Shown one piece after another: positions 27,901 through 35,505 of a DNA stretch of 64,000 bases. Origin of the DNA: Campylobacter sp. RM16187 (GTDB lineage: Bacteria > Campylobacterota > Campylobacteria > Campylobacterales > Campylobacteraceae); the NCBI RefSeq assembly GCF_025319965.1, contig NZ_CP012549.1, forward strand, positions 1,612,001-1,676,000. The letters run 5' to 3'. The notes beneath the pieces were generated by a model. That model saw only the letters and a program-made list of their open reading frames with translations, had not been told where the DNA came from and did no database searches. Both the position numbers and the translations under genes were made by a program. Position 1 is the stretch's first letter; every line of letters begins with the position of its first letter.

Positions 27901-28355
27901 AAATTGGACAAATCGTTATAATTGGCATTAGCGTCGCTATCGTTGGACTTATGGGATATATGTTGCTTAGTACCGAAGAGAGTAATAATGACGCAAAAAC
28001 TCAAAGAATGGTCAAAGAAGAAATCCCGAAAAAACAAACTCAAAACACAAAAATAGAGAGCTTAATAGACAGCGAAGAGGTTAAGAAGATACAAGAGCTA
28101 AAAGATACAGTTACAAAAAGAAGTGAAGGTCTTAGTCAGGCTTACTTAACTAGATGTGCGCCTTGTCACGGCAGTGATGGCAAAGGAACTTTAGCTCCAA
28201 GTATAGCTGGAAAAAGTAAAGAAGAACTGCTAGTAAAACTTAGAGAATATAAAGAAAACAAGATACCAAATTCGCTTATGAAAGGACTTTTGATAAATAC
28301 TCCTGAAAGTGAGCTTGAATCACTTGCTGATGAGATTTCAAAATTTGGCAAATAA
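27897..28355 (+). CDS. nosC2: NosC2 monoheme cytochrome c
   Basis: 152 residues: N-terminal membrane anchor (IVIIGISVAIVGLMGYMLL), a charged linker and a class I-type cytochrome c domain with CAPCHGSDGKG, resembling the NosC1 C-terminal region (both end SLADEI-like). Serves in the same electron relay. Start overlaps nosC1 (ATGA). Confidence 0.86.
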   Translation: MKIGQIVIIGISVAIVGLMGYMLLSTEESNNDAKTQRMVKEEIPKKQTQNTKIESLIDSEEVKKIQELKDTVTKRSEGLSQAYLTRCAPCHGSDGKGTLAPSIAGKSKEELLVKLREYKENKIPNSLMKGLLINTPESELESLADEISKFGK

Positions 28356-28357
28356 AA

Positions 28358-29257
28358 ATGGATAAAGTTAATACAAGATGCACAGTTAGAGCAACTCCTT
28401 TTTTTAGCACCCTTTTTTTGGAGGATGAAAACGGTAAGAAACGCCTTAGTATTCGTGCTTATAGATTTTTTATCATAATCCTTGTGCATCTGCTATTTGT
28501 CCTTAGTTACTATGTCGATATTCAAATTTTAGAAGGTGATATAACAGGTTCTAGGATATTTGGCTTTCATTTAACAGATCCTTTTGTAACAATTCAAGTA
28601 GTTGCTTCAACCTATGAATTGCCTACAAATTTAATGATAGGATCATTGACGATTTTAGGTTTTTACATACTTTTTGGTGGAAGAGCTTTTTGCTCCTGGG
28701 TTTGTCCTTATACTCTTCTAGGCGAGATAGGCGAAAAAATTCATGAAAATTTGGCCGCTAAAAAGATTATTAAAAGGCGAAATTTTGATCCGAAATTAAA
28801 ATATCTATTTTTCTTCTTTTTTGTAACATTAAGCCTTGCCAGCTCGCAACTAATCTTTGAAATATTTAACGTCACAGGGATATTTTCACGCTTTATCATT
28901 TATGGATATGCGGCTGCCATTTGGTATGTGCTGCTGGTTTTGCTAGTAGAGATATTTTTCTCAAGAAGAGCGTGGTGTAGATATGTCTGCCCGATAGGCG
29001 CAACGTATTCGATAATAGGCTCAAAAAGCGCCATTAAGATAAGCTGGGATAAGCAAAAATGCGATCATTGTTTGGTTTGCATTGATACCTGTATCGTACC
29101 GCATGTTCTTGAGATAACAAAGAAAAATGTAAAGGTAGATGATAGTAAAGATCTGTTTAGGCTAGTTGGCGGCGACTGCACGCTTTGTGGAAGATGTGTA
29201 GATGTATGCCATCATGACGCACTTAAATTTGATAATGGGCTTAAAAAGCTTTTATAA
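28358..29257 (+). CDS. nosH: NosH membrane ferredoxin (NapH-like)
   Basis: 299 residues with about four to five membrane helices, the two CxxxCP motifs typical of NapH/NosH (CSWVCPYT and CRYVCPIG), and two C-terminal [4Fe-4S] clusters (CDHCLVCIDTC, CTLCGRCVDVC). Proposed menaquinol dehydrogenase partner of NosG. The ribosome-binding site is weak; translation is probably coupled to nosC2, which stops 2 bp upstream. Confidence 0.92.
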   Translation: MDKVNTRCTVRATPFFSTLFLEDENGKKRLSIRAYRFFIIILVHLLFVLSYYVDIQILEGDITGSRIFGFHLTDPFVTIQVVASTYELPTNLMIGSLTILGFYILFGGRAFCSWVCPYTLLGEIGEKIHENLAAKKIIKRRNFDPKLKYLFFFFFVTLSLASSQLIFEIFNVTGIFSRFIIYGYAAAIWYVLLVLLVEIFFSRRAWCRYVCPIGATYSIIGSKSAIKISWDKQKCDHCLVCIDTCIVPHVLEITKKNVKVDDSKDLFRLVGGDCTLCGRCVDVCHHDALKFDNGLKKLL

Positions 29258-29275
29258 TTTTGCAAGGAGTAGTGA

Positions 29276-29920
29276 TTGATTGAGATTAAAAATGTCAGTA
29301 AAACTTTTGGCTCTCAACAAATTTTAAAAAATATAAACATAGAGATATTAGAAAACGAAAAAGTTGTTTTATTGGGGCAAAATGGAGCCGGAAAAAGCTC
29401 TTTAATAAAAGTAATCCTAGGCGAATATATACCAGATAAAGGATATGTAAAAATTTTAGGCACAGATCCTTTAAAATCTCGTAAAGAGGCGTTGGATAAT
29501 ATATCTTTTGTACCACAAACCCCTCCTCCGCTAAGGCTTACTCTGAGCGAACTTTGCGAATTTGTATGTGAAAGCTCTCAGGTATCTTTAGAGGATATAG
29601 AGCAAATATGCGAGAGAATGGGATTAAAATTAAAAGATAATTTAAACAAAGCGTTTTATAAACTTTCAGGCGGAATGAAGCAAAAACTACTAATCGCCAT
29701 CGCTTTTGCAAAAGATAGCAAGATCATGATATTTGACGAACCTACCGCAAATTTAGATATCGATGCAAGGGAGCAGTTTTTAGCCCTGCTTAACGAATTT
29801 GCAAAAGAAAAAACTATCATCTTTATATCCCATAGAGTTTCTGATATGAGAGGCTTTATAAATCGTGAAATTTATATGGATCTTGGAGCTGTCGTTCAAG
29901 AGACTAGGAGGGCCTCTTGA
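29276..29920 (+). CDS. nosF: NosF ABC ATPase
   Basis: 214 residues. Walker A GQNGAGKSS, signature LSGGMKQKL, Walker B KIMIFDEPTANLD and switch His FISHR are intact. TTG start, AAGGAG 6 bp upstream. With NosY it forms the ABC complex that supports CuZ maturation by NosD. Overlaps nosY by 4 bp. Confidence 0.93.
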   Translation: MIEIKNVSKTFGSQQILKNINIEILENEKVVLLGQNGAGKSSLIKVILGEYIPDKGYVKILGTDPLKSRKEALDNISFVPQTPPPLRLTLSELCEFVCESSQVSLEDIEQICERMGLKLKDNLNKAFYKLSGGMKQKLLIAIAFAKDSKIMIFDEPTANLDIDAREQFLALLNEFAKEKTIIFISHRVSDMRGFINREIYMDLGAVVQETRRAS

Positions 29921-30744
29921 AAAATTTACTTTTAATCTCAAAGTTAGACATCATAGAGTCTTTTCGTTCAAAATGGTTTATAGTATATTTGCTTATATTT
30001 TCAGGGTTAATAGCTATATTTTTCGTAAGCGGAGTTACTAATTCAAGAGTTCTTGGATTTTCAGGCCTTACCAGACTGTTACTACTCTTTATACAAATTT
30101 GTATAGTCATCGTGCCTATATTTATCTTAATTTCAACAGTTAGAAGCATAAGCGGAGATAGAGAAAGCGGTCTGCTTGAATATTTTTTGAGTTTTCCGCT
30201 AAGTCTTAAAGAGTACTATTTCGGTAAGGTCTTAGGAAGAGTTTTTGTGGTATTTACGCCCCTGCTTTTTGCGTTAATTATCTCTGTTTTAATAGGCATA
30301 ATTAAAGGAACTAAGATTCCGTGGGATATATTTTTCTTTTATACCCTACTTCTTTTAGCCTTAAGTGTGGTATTTTTATCATTTGGATTTTTAATTTCAA
30401 GCATAGTAAAAAATCAGGAGATGGGTCAAGGCGTTGCTTTCTTGCTCTGGCTTATACTAATAGCTTTTTTAGACATCGCTCTTATAGGTCTAATGCTTAA
30501 AAGCGCCATTAGAGAGACTACGATCTATGCTATCGCTCTATTAAATCCTATCGAGCTTTTTAGGATAGCGGCCATTAGTCTTTTTGATCCTAATTTAGCC
30601 GTTATAGGCCCTGCTGCCTATTTTATACTCGATAAATTTACACCTACAATGTTTATAATATATACATTTGGATATTCAATCATAATTAGCATTTTCTGCT
30701 TTTTTATTGGGTATTATGTGTTTTCAAAAAAAGATTTAGTATAA
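29917..30744 (+). CDS. nosY: NosY ABC permease
   Basis: 275 residues with six membrane helices, ABC-2 type, containing the SGDRESGLLEYFLSFPLS coupling region typical of NosY. TTG start inside the nosF end, so coupled. Works with NosF and NosD. Confidence 0.92.
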   Translation: MKNLLLISKLDIIESFRSKWFIVYLLIFSGLIAIFFVSGVTNSRVLGFSGLTRLLLLFIQICIVIVPIFILISTVRSISGDRESGLLEYFLSFPLSLKEYYFGKVLGRVFVVFTPLLFALIISVLIGIIKGTKIPWDIFFFYTLLLLALSVVFLSFGFLISSIVKNQEMGQGVAFLLWLILIAFLDIALIGLMLKSAIRETTIYAIALLNPIELFRIAAISLFDPNLAVIGPAAYFILDKFTPTMFIIYTFGYSIIISIFCFFIGYYVFSKKDLV

Positions 30745-30752
30745 GGAACAAA

Positions 30753-31205
30753 ATGAAAAAAATTGCTATTATCCTGATTGTGTTTTTAAATTTTGCCTAT
30801 GGGCTTGATAAAAATGATCCGTATTTTTCCGATACAAACTCAACCTGCCCTATTAAATTTATAGATGTGTTTAAAAGTCCAAATTTCATAGCCGTTATAG
30901 AATATAAAGACAATAAAAAAATCCTTTTTAGCTCATCAAAACAGATGTTTCACTACTTTTACAAGCTAAATCGTCACTTTGTGCCTATAAATAGGCTTTT
31001 AGTTACCGACTTTAAAACAGGAGAGCTTATTGAGGCTTCTGAAGCGTTTTATGTTTTTGGCTCTAGGATAGTTAGTGCAAGCGGTGATGACTTGATACCA
31101 TTTGCACTAGAGACCGATGCAAAAGAATTTGCAAGCAAAAACTCAGGTCATGCCATATTGCCATTCTCAAAGATTACAGCCAAGTTGATTGATTATTTGA
31201 ACTAA
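30753..31205 (+). CDS. nosL: NosL copper chaperone
   Basis: 150 residues with signal peptide (MKKIAIILIVFLNFAYG) but no lipobox Cys, unlike many NosL lipoproteins. A single Cys (TCPIKFID) and a FSSSKQMFHYF segment lie at the sites expected for NosL Cu(I) binding. Delivers copper to apo-NosZ. Last gene of the classic nos cluster; ribosome-binding site AAGGA. Confidence 0.85.
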   Translation: MKKIAIILIVFLNFAYGLDKNDPYFSDTNSTCPIKFIDVFKSPNFIAVIEYKDNKKILFSSSKQMFHYFYKLNRHFVPINRLLVTDFKTGELIEASEAFYVFGSRIVSASGDDLIPFALETDAKEFASKNSGHAILPFSKITAKLIDYLN

Positions 31206-31219
31206 ATTAATATATTATA

Positions 31220-31249
31220 TTGACAATATTTCCTAAAATTAAGTAGAAT
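31220..31249 (+). promoter_or_regulatory. Sigma70-type promoter of the moeA-like gene
   Basis: TTGACA (31220-31225) and TAGAAT (31244-31249) with 18-bp spacing, 40 bp before the moeA-like start. It lets the downstream genes be transcribed independently of the nos promoter. Confidence 0.65.
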
Positions 31250-31284
31250 AATTTTATCTATATATAAATATATATTTTAGGAAA
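31229..31284. repeat. Inverted repeat that can mask the moeA-like ribosome-binding site
   Basis: TTTCCTAAAAT (31229-31239) and ATTTTAGGAAA (31274-31284) are perfect 11-bp inverted arms. The right arm contains the AGGAAA ribosome-binding site. The left arm lies upstream of the expected start of the local promoter, so the hairpin would form only in read-through RNA from nosL. Confidence 0.6.
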
Positions 31285-31288
31285 AAAC

Positions 31289-32497
31289 ATGTTTCCCCCA
31301 TCAAGAGAAGAATTTTTAAATATATTGGATAAACACTGCAAATTCAGCAATAAAACGAAGCTAGTAAAGATAGAAAAAGCTCTTAATGCAACTCTGGCAA
31401 GCGATGTATTTGCAAAATTTAACGTTCCAAACAGAAAATCAAGCTCGCTTGACGGAATAGCTTTTAAATTTGATAATTTATCGGTTAAAGAGACAAAAGA
31501 TTGGATTGAAGGCAAAGACTATATCTTTAGTAATACCGGTGTTTGTATAGATGATCAATTTGATACCGTAATCAGAATAGAAGATGTATCCTTTAAAGAT
31601 AAAAAACTTATTTTTTTAAAAAATCCTGACAAAAGAGGCAGAAATATAAATGAGATAGGTTCATTTATAAAAGAAAAAGAGCTGCTGGTTAAAGCAGGAA
31701 ATGTAATAAAAGGCGAGCATATTTGCCTGATGTGCGCTGCGGGGGTTAAAAAGATAGAGGTGTTAAAAAAGCCGGTAGTCGCCTTTATACCTACGGGAAA
31801 TGAGCTGATAGATGCTAAAATGCCTATGCAAGAGGGTAAAAATATTGAGTCTAACTCATTACTCTTTAAAGCATATATGAAAGAGTGGGGAGCTAAGGCT
31901 AACATATATCCGATAACTCCTGATGATATAGAAATTTTAAAGCAGACTTTGCTAGATGCTGTTAATTCAAGCGATATAGTGATTTTAAACGGCGGCTCAT
32001 CCAAGGGAACTATGGATTTTACTACAAAAGTATTTGAAAGCCTTGGAGAAATAGTAGTCTCTTCCCTTGCGCACGGTCCTGCCAAACCTACAAATTTTGC
32101 ACTGATTAATGGTAAGCCGGTATTAGGTATAGTTGGTCCCTCTATCGGAGCGGAACTTACTATGAAGTGGTATCTAAAACCTCTTATAGAAAAGTTTTTA
32201 AAAAGACCGATTGAAAAACCGCCGGTTATAAAAGTAACTTTAATGAATGATTTTAGATCCCCGATTGACTTAGACTTCTACCAACAAGTTGTGGTTGTAA
32301 GGCAAGGAGAAAGATATCTTTGTTACATGCCGGGCATAAACGGTCAGTCGATGCGGATATCTCATGTTAGCCAAGCTAATGCGATACTAAAAGTACCAAA
32401 AGAGACTACGTTAAAGAATGGAGAAGAGGCTTTTGTAGAACTTAAAGTAGGCAAAGAGTATATAAAACAGATGCCACAATGGAGACCCCATGAGTAA
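31289..32497 (+). CDS. Divergent MoeA-family molybdotransferase
   Basis: 402 residues with the four-domain MoeA layout. Retained: LDGIAF (Asp of the MoeA DGYA motif), PTGNELID (Glu), NGGSSKGTMDFT (Asp) and HGPAKPTNFALINGKPVLGIVG. Lost: the canonical PGNPVS loop, replaced by VGPSIGAE. MoeA inserts molybdate (or tungstate) into adenylylated molybdopterin; whether this divergent copy does so is uncertain. It overlaps the DUF364 gene by 8 bp and heads a metal-transport module behind nosL, suggesting a specialised rather than housekeeping copy. Confidence 0.75.
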   Translation: MFPPSREEFLNILDKHCKFSNKTKLVKIEKALNATLASDVFAKFNVPNRKSSSLDGIAFKFDNLSVKETKDWIEGKDYIFSNTGVCIDDQFDTVIRIEDVSFKDKKLIFLKNPDKRGRNINEIGSFIKEKELLVKAGNVIKGEHICLMCAAGVKKIEVLKKPVVAFIPTGNELIDAKMPMQEGKNIESNSLLFKAYMKEWGAKANIYPITPDDIEILKQTLLDAVNSSDIVILNGGSSKGTMDFTTKVFESLGEIVVSSLAHGPAKPTNFALINGKPVLGIVGPSIGAELTMKWYLKPLIEKFLKRPIEKPPVIKVTLMNDFRSPIDLDFYQQVVVVRQGERYLCYMPGINGQSMRISHVSQANAILKVPKETTLKNGEEAFVELKVGKEYIKQMPQWRPHE

Positions 32498-33314
32498 AAT
32501 TTTGTCTCAAACCATAGAAGAAATTCATCAAATTTTAGGCAATGATATAGAAGGTTTAAAAGTAGAAAGAGTAGTTATAGGACTATTTTTTACTGGAGTT
32601 AAACTAAGCAATGGAATTTGCGGTATTAGCTACACTCCTCTTAAAGATATTCCTGGAGCCGTATGCTGTCCCTCTCAAGCTGAAGCTATGCCGCTTTCGG
32701 GAAGATTAAAAGATAAAAATGTAAATTTCTTTTTAAAAGATATAAAAAGCTCCAGTGTTCTTAAAAAGACTATTGCTATAGCGGTTATAAATGCTCTATC
32801 TCAAACTTGCTTTGAAGCAAATCCAAAATCTTACAATATAAAATTCGATGCCGATCCGTTTGATGAAATTGATATCACAAAAGACTCTTTTAGCATTATA
32901 GTCGGTGCTTTAGTGCCTTATATGAAGTTTATGATAAAAAATGAGAGAAATTTTAATATTTTAGAACTTGATAAGAGTGTGCTTAAAGAAAACGAGCTAA
33001 AGCATTATTTGCCTACCGGTGAAGCAAAAAACGTAGTACCTATGGCTGATAATCTTATAATAACAGGAACTACGCTTATAAACGATACTCTTGAAGAGCT
33101 TTTAAGTATGAAAAAACCGGGCGCAAATGTAATAGTCGTAGGACCTACCGTATCTATGCTGCCAAAGGCGATGTTTGATAGAGGAGCAACTCACGTAGGC
33201 GGGGTATATGTAACAAGACCCGATGAGCTTTTAGATATCTTAGCAGAAGCGGGCTCAGGATATCATTTCTTTAAGAAGTATGCAAAAAAGATCGTTATAA
33301 GTAGAAAGGACTAA
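32490..33314 (+). CDS. DUF4213/DUF364 putative metal-chelation protein
   Basis: 274 residues. The N-terminal DUF4213 part (enolase N-like) covers about 1-110, and the C-terminal Rossmann-like DUF364 part runs from ~150 with VVGPTVSMLPKAMFDRG and THVGGVYVTRPDELLDILAE. Families of this type sit beside FecCD transporters and molybdenum genes in anaerobes and are annotated as putative heavy-metal chelators. Cytoplasmic, no signal. Overlaps the moeA-like gene and is 2 bp from the binding-protein gene, so it belongs to the uptake operon. Confidence 0.8.
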   Translation: MSKILSQTIEEIHQILGNDIEGLKVERVVIGLFFTGVKLSNGICGISYTPLKDIPGAVCCPSQAEAMPLSGRLKDKNVNFFLKDIKSSSVLKKTIAIAVINALSQTCFEANPKSYNIKFDADPFDEIDITKDSFSIIVGALVPYMKFMIKNERNFNILELDKSVLKENELKHYLPTGEAKNVVPMADNLIITGTTLINDTLEELLSMKKPGANVIVVGPTVSMLPKAMFDRGATHVGGVYVTRPDELLDILAEAGSGYHFFKKYAKKIVISRKD

Positions 33315-33316
33315 AA

Positions 33317-34339
33317 ATGATGAAATTTAAATCGATTGTGTTTAAAGCGCTGCTTTTATTTGTCTCTTTAGCGTTTAGTTTAAATGCGGGTACAACAAAA
33401 AAGATAAAGGATTTTGCGGATAGAGAGGTTGAACTACCTACTAAAATAGAAAAAATAGTAACACTAGGTTCTGTTGGAGTGCTTAATTGCTTTGTTTTTG
33501 CGATGGATGAAGGAGACAAGATAGCAAACGCTCTTCCTCCAAGATTTTCTAAAACAGATAGATGGAAATACCATCTTAAATTTAACCCGGAGCTTAAAAC
33601 AAAACCTGTTGTCGAGGATGCCGAGAGTTCAATAATAATGGAAGAGCTACTAAAAGTAAATCCGGATGTAATTTTTACAATGAACAAAAAACAAGCCCAA
33701 GATGCCGAAGCAAAAGGACTTAAAGCGGTTGTTTTAACATGGAAAAACGCATCAGATGCAAAAGATGTAGTAAATTTGCTTGGAGAGATATTTAACAAGC
33801 CTCAAAGAGCTCAAAAATACACACAATACTTTGATGATATGCTTCAAAAAATCAATAACGCAGTATCTAAAGTGTCACAAGATAAAAGAGTTACTGCGCT
33901 AAATACTACTCTAAAAAGACTAGCGCTTGGCCATATCATAGGCGAGTGGTGGATAGAACAAGCCGGAGGAGTAAGTGTATCAAAGGATATAAGAATCAGT
34001 GAGTCTCAAAACTACTCTTTAGAGCAGTTATTAGTATGGGATCCTGACTTTTTACTGGTTCAAACTAAGGCCGATAAAGAATTTGCGTATAGCGATGCCA
34101 GGTTTAAGAATTTAAAAGCGGTTAAAAATAATAAAGTATTCGTAACTCCAGTATTTGGTCATGTTTGGGCGAATAGAACCATGGAGCAGCCTTTAACCGT
34201 GCTTTGGGCGGCAAAACTGTTTTATCCTGATGCCATGAAAGATATTAGTTTAAAATATGAGTTAAAGAAATTCTCTAAAGAATTTTTCTCGTATGAATTA
34301 AGCGATGAAGAGTGCGATGAAATTTTAGGCGTATTGTAA
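33317..34339 (+). CDS. FecB/BtuF-type periplasmic metal-chelate binding protein
   Basis: 340 residues; signal peptide ending LAFSLNAG, then the periplasmic-binding domain (peripla_BP_2) with IKDFADREVELP, EELLKVNPDVIF and a second lobe with YSLEQLLVWDPDFLLVQ. This fold binds Fe3+-siderophores, heme, cobalamin or oxyanions (MolA binds molybdate). Pairs with the permease starting 3 bp downstream. The ligand cannot be told from sequence. Confidence 0.85.
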   Translation: MMKFKSIVFKALLLFVSLAFSLNAGTTKKIKDFADREVELPTKIEKIVTLGSVGVLNCFVFAMDEGDKIANALPPRFSKTDRWKYHLKFNPELKTKPVVEDAESSIIMEELLKVNPDVIFTMNKKQAQDAEAKGLKAVVLTWKNASDAKDVVNLLGEIFNKPQRAQKYTQYFDDMLQKINNAVSKVSQDKRVTALNTTLKRLALGHIIGEWWIEQAGGVSVSKDIRISESQNYSLEQLLVWDPDFLLVQTKADKEFAYSDARFKNLKAVKNNKVFVTPVFGHVWANRTMEQPLTVLWAAKLFYPDAMKDISLKYELKKFSKEFFSYELSDEECDEILGVL

Positions 34340-34342
34340 TAG

Positions 34343-35371
34343 ATGCTAAATTTGAAAGAATCTGTAAGCTTTTTTAGCAATAATGCAATTGCTTTTAAGC
34401 TTACTATTATATCAGTATTGCCCGTTGTAGTCTTTTTGTTTTCTATGACTATAGGACACTACAAGCTTGGCATATATGATATATTAAATCTACTTTTTTC
34501 AGATAAATCTTCATATCCTCAAATAGCCCAAACGGTTGTCTTTGATGTAAGACTTCCAAGAACTCTGCTTGCCATGATGGTTGGATGCTCTCTTGCGGTG
34601 TCAGGTGCCATATATCAAGGGATATTTAAAAACCCGATGGCGTCTCCAAATATCCTTGGAACATCTGCAGGAGCAGGCTTTGGCACTGCTATGGCGATCG
34701 TTTTATCTTTTGGGGTTGTAGCTACTCAAGCTATGACTTTTTTATTTGGACTGTTTGCCGTGGGGCTAACTTACGCCATAAGCACAAAGGTCTCAAAAAG
34801 CAATAACATGACTTTAGTTTTTGTTTTAACCGGTATTTTAGTCTCTACCGTATTTCAAGCATTGATTTCACTCATAAAATACGTAGCCGATCCTTATGAA
34901 AAGCTGCCTACTATAACATTTTGGCTAATGGGAAGCTTGGCGACTGCGGATATGGATGATATTTTTATCATAACTCTACCATTTTTAATAGGCATGGTTC
35001 CTTTATTTCTTATAAGATGGAGGATAAATATCTTAGCTCTAAATGACGATGATATAAAATGCCTAGGTATAGATGCCAATAAAATACGTCTAATAGCAAT
35101 TAGCTGTTCTACTTTATTAACGGCTTCTTGCGTTTCTGTAGCCGGACTAGTCGGATGGGTCGGACTTATAGTTCCGCATATAGCCAGAATGCTTGTTGGT
35201 CCTGATTTTAGAGTCTTACTTCCGGCTAGTGCGTTAATAGGAGCAACTTATTTGCTTTTGATAGATGATATAGCAAGAGGTGCTTTTATGGCGGAAATTC
35301 CTTTGAGTATATTAACAGCTCTTATAGGAGCTCCATACTTCATATATCTACTGCTTAAAACTCAAAGATAA
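34343..35371 (+). CDS. FecCD/BtuC-type ABC permease
   Basis: 342 residues, about ten membrane helices, with family motifs DVRLPRTLLAMMVGCSLAVSGAIYQGIFKNP, NPMASPNILGTSAG and GWVGLIVPHIARMLVG. No ATPase gene follows directly; it probably shares the ATPase at 39623-40396 with the second permease. It forms an importer with the binding protein upstream. Confidence 0.9.
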   Translation: MLNLKESVSFFSNNAIAFKLTIISVLPVVVFLFSMTIGHYKLGIYDILNLLFSDKSSYPQIAQTVVFDVRLPRTLLAMMVGCSLAVSGAIYQGIFKNPMASPNILGTSAGAGFGTAMAIVLSFGVVATQAMTFLFGLFAVGLTYAISTKVSKSNNMTLVFVLTGILVSTVFQALISLIKYVADPYEKLPTITFWLMGSLATADMDDIFIITLPFLIGMVPLFLIRWRINILALNDDDIKCLGIDANKIRLIAISCSTLLTASCVSVAGLVGWVGLIVPHIARMLVGPDFRVLLPASALIGATYLLLIDDIARGAFMAEIPLSILTALIGAPYFIYLLLKTQR

Positions 35372-35423
35372 AATCTAAATTTTAGCGGCAAAATAAACAT
35401 ATTCTTATAGATGTTATATCTCT

Positions 35424-35473
35424 TATTCAATTGATTTAAATCAATTGAATATTATTATCATTTCTGATAGAAT
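35424..35473 (+). promoter_or_regulatory. TonB receptor promoter: 28-bp palindrome, FNR-type core and operator
   Basis: A perfect 28-bp palindrome (35424-35451) contains TTGAT-TTAA-ATCAA at 35431-35444, an exact FNR-family box. It is centred 41-42 bp before the start expected from TAGAAT (-10) at 35468-35473. TATCA-TTTC-TGATA (35456-35469) overlaps the -10 and could be a repressor site, as upstream of the DUF4198 gene at 4841. The layout suggests activation by a respiratory regulator and repression by a metal regulator. Confidence 0.6.
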
Positions 35474-35505
35474 AGCCGTTTTATTACTATTTAAAAAGGA
35501 TTTCT

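Noticed and set aside
28408-28416. T run near the nosH start as a slippage tract
   Set aside because: Only about seven T, common in AT-rich DNA, and not of the G/C type that varies in Campylobacter.
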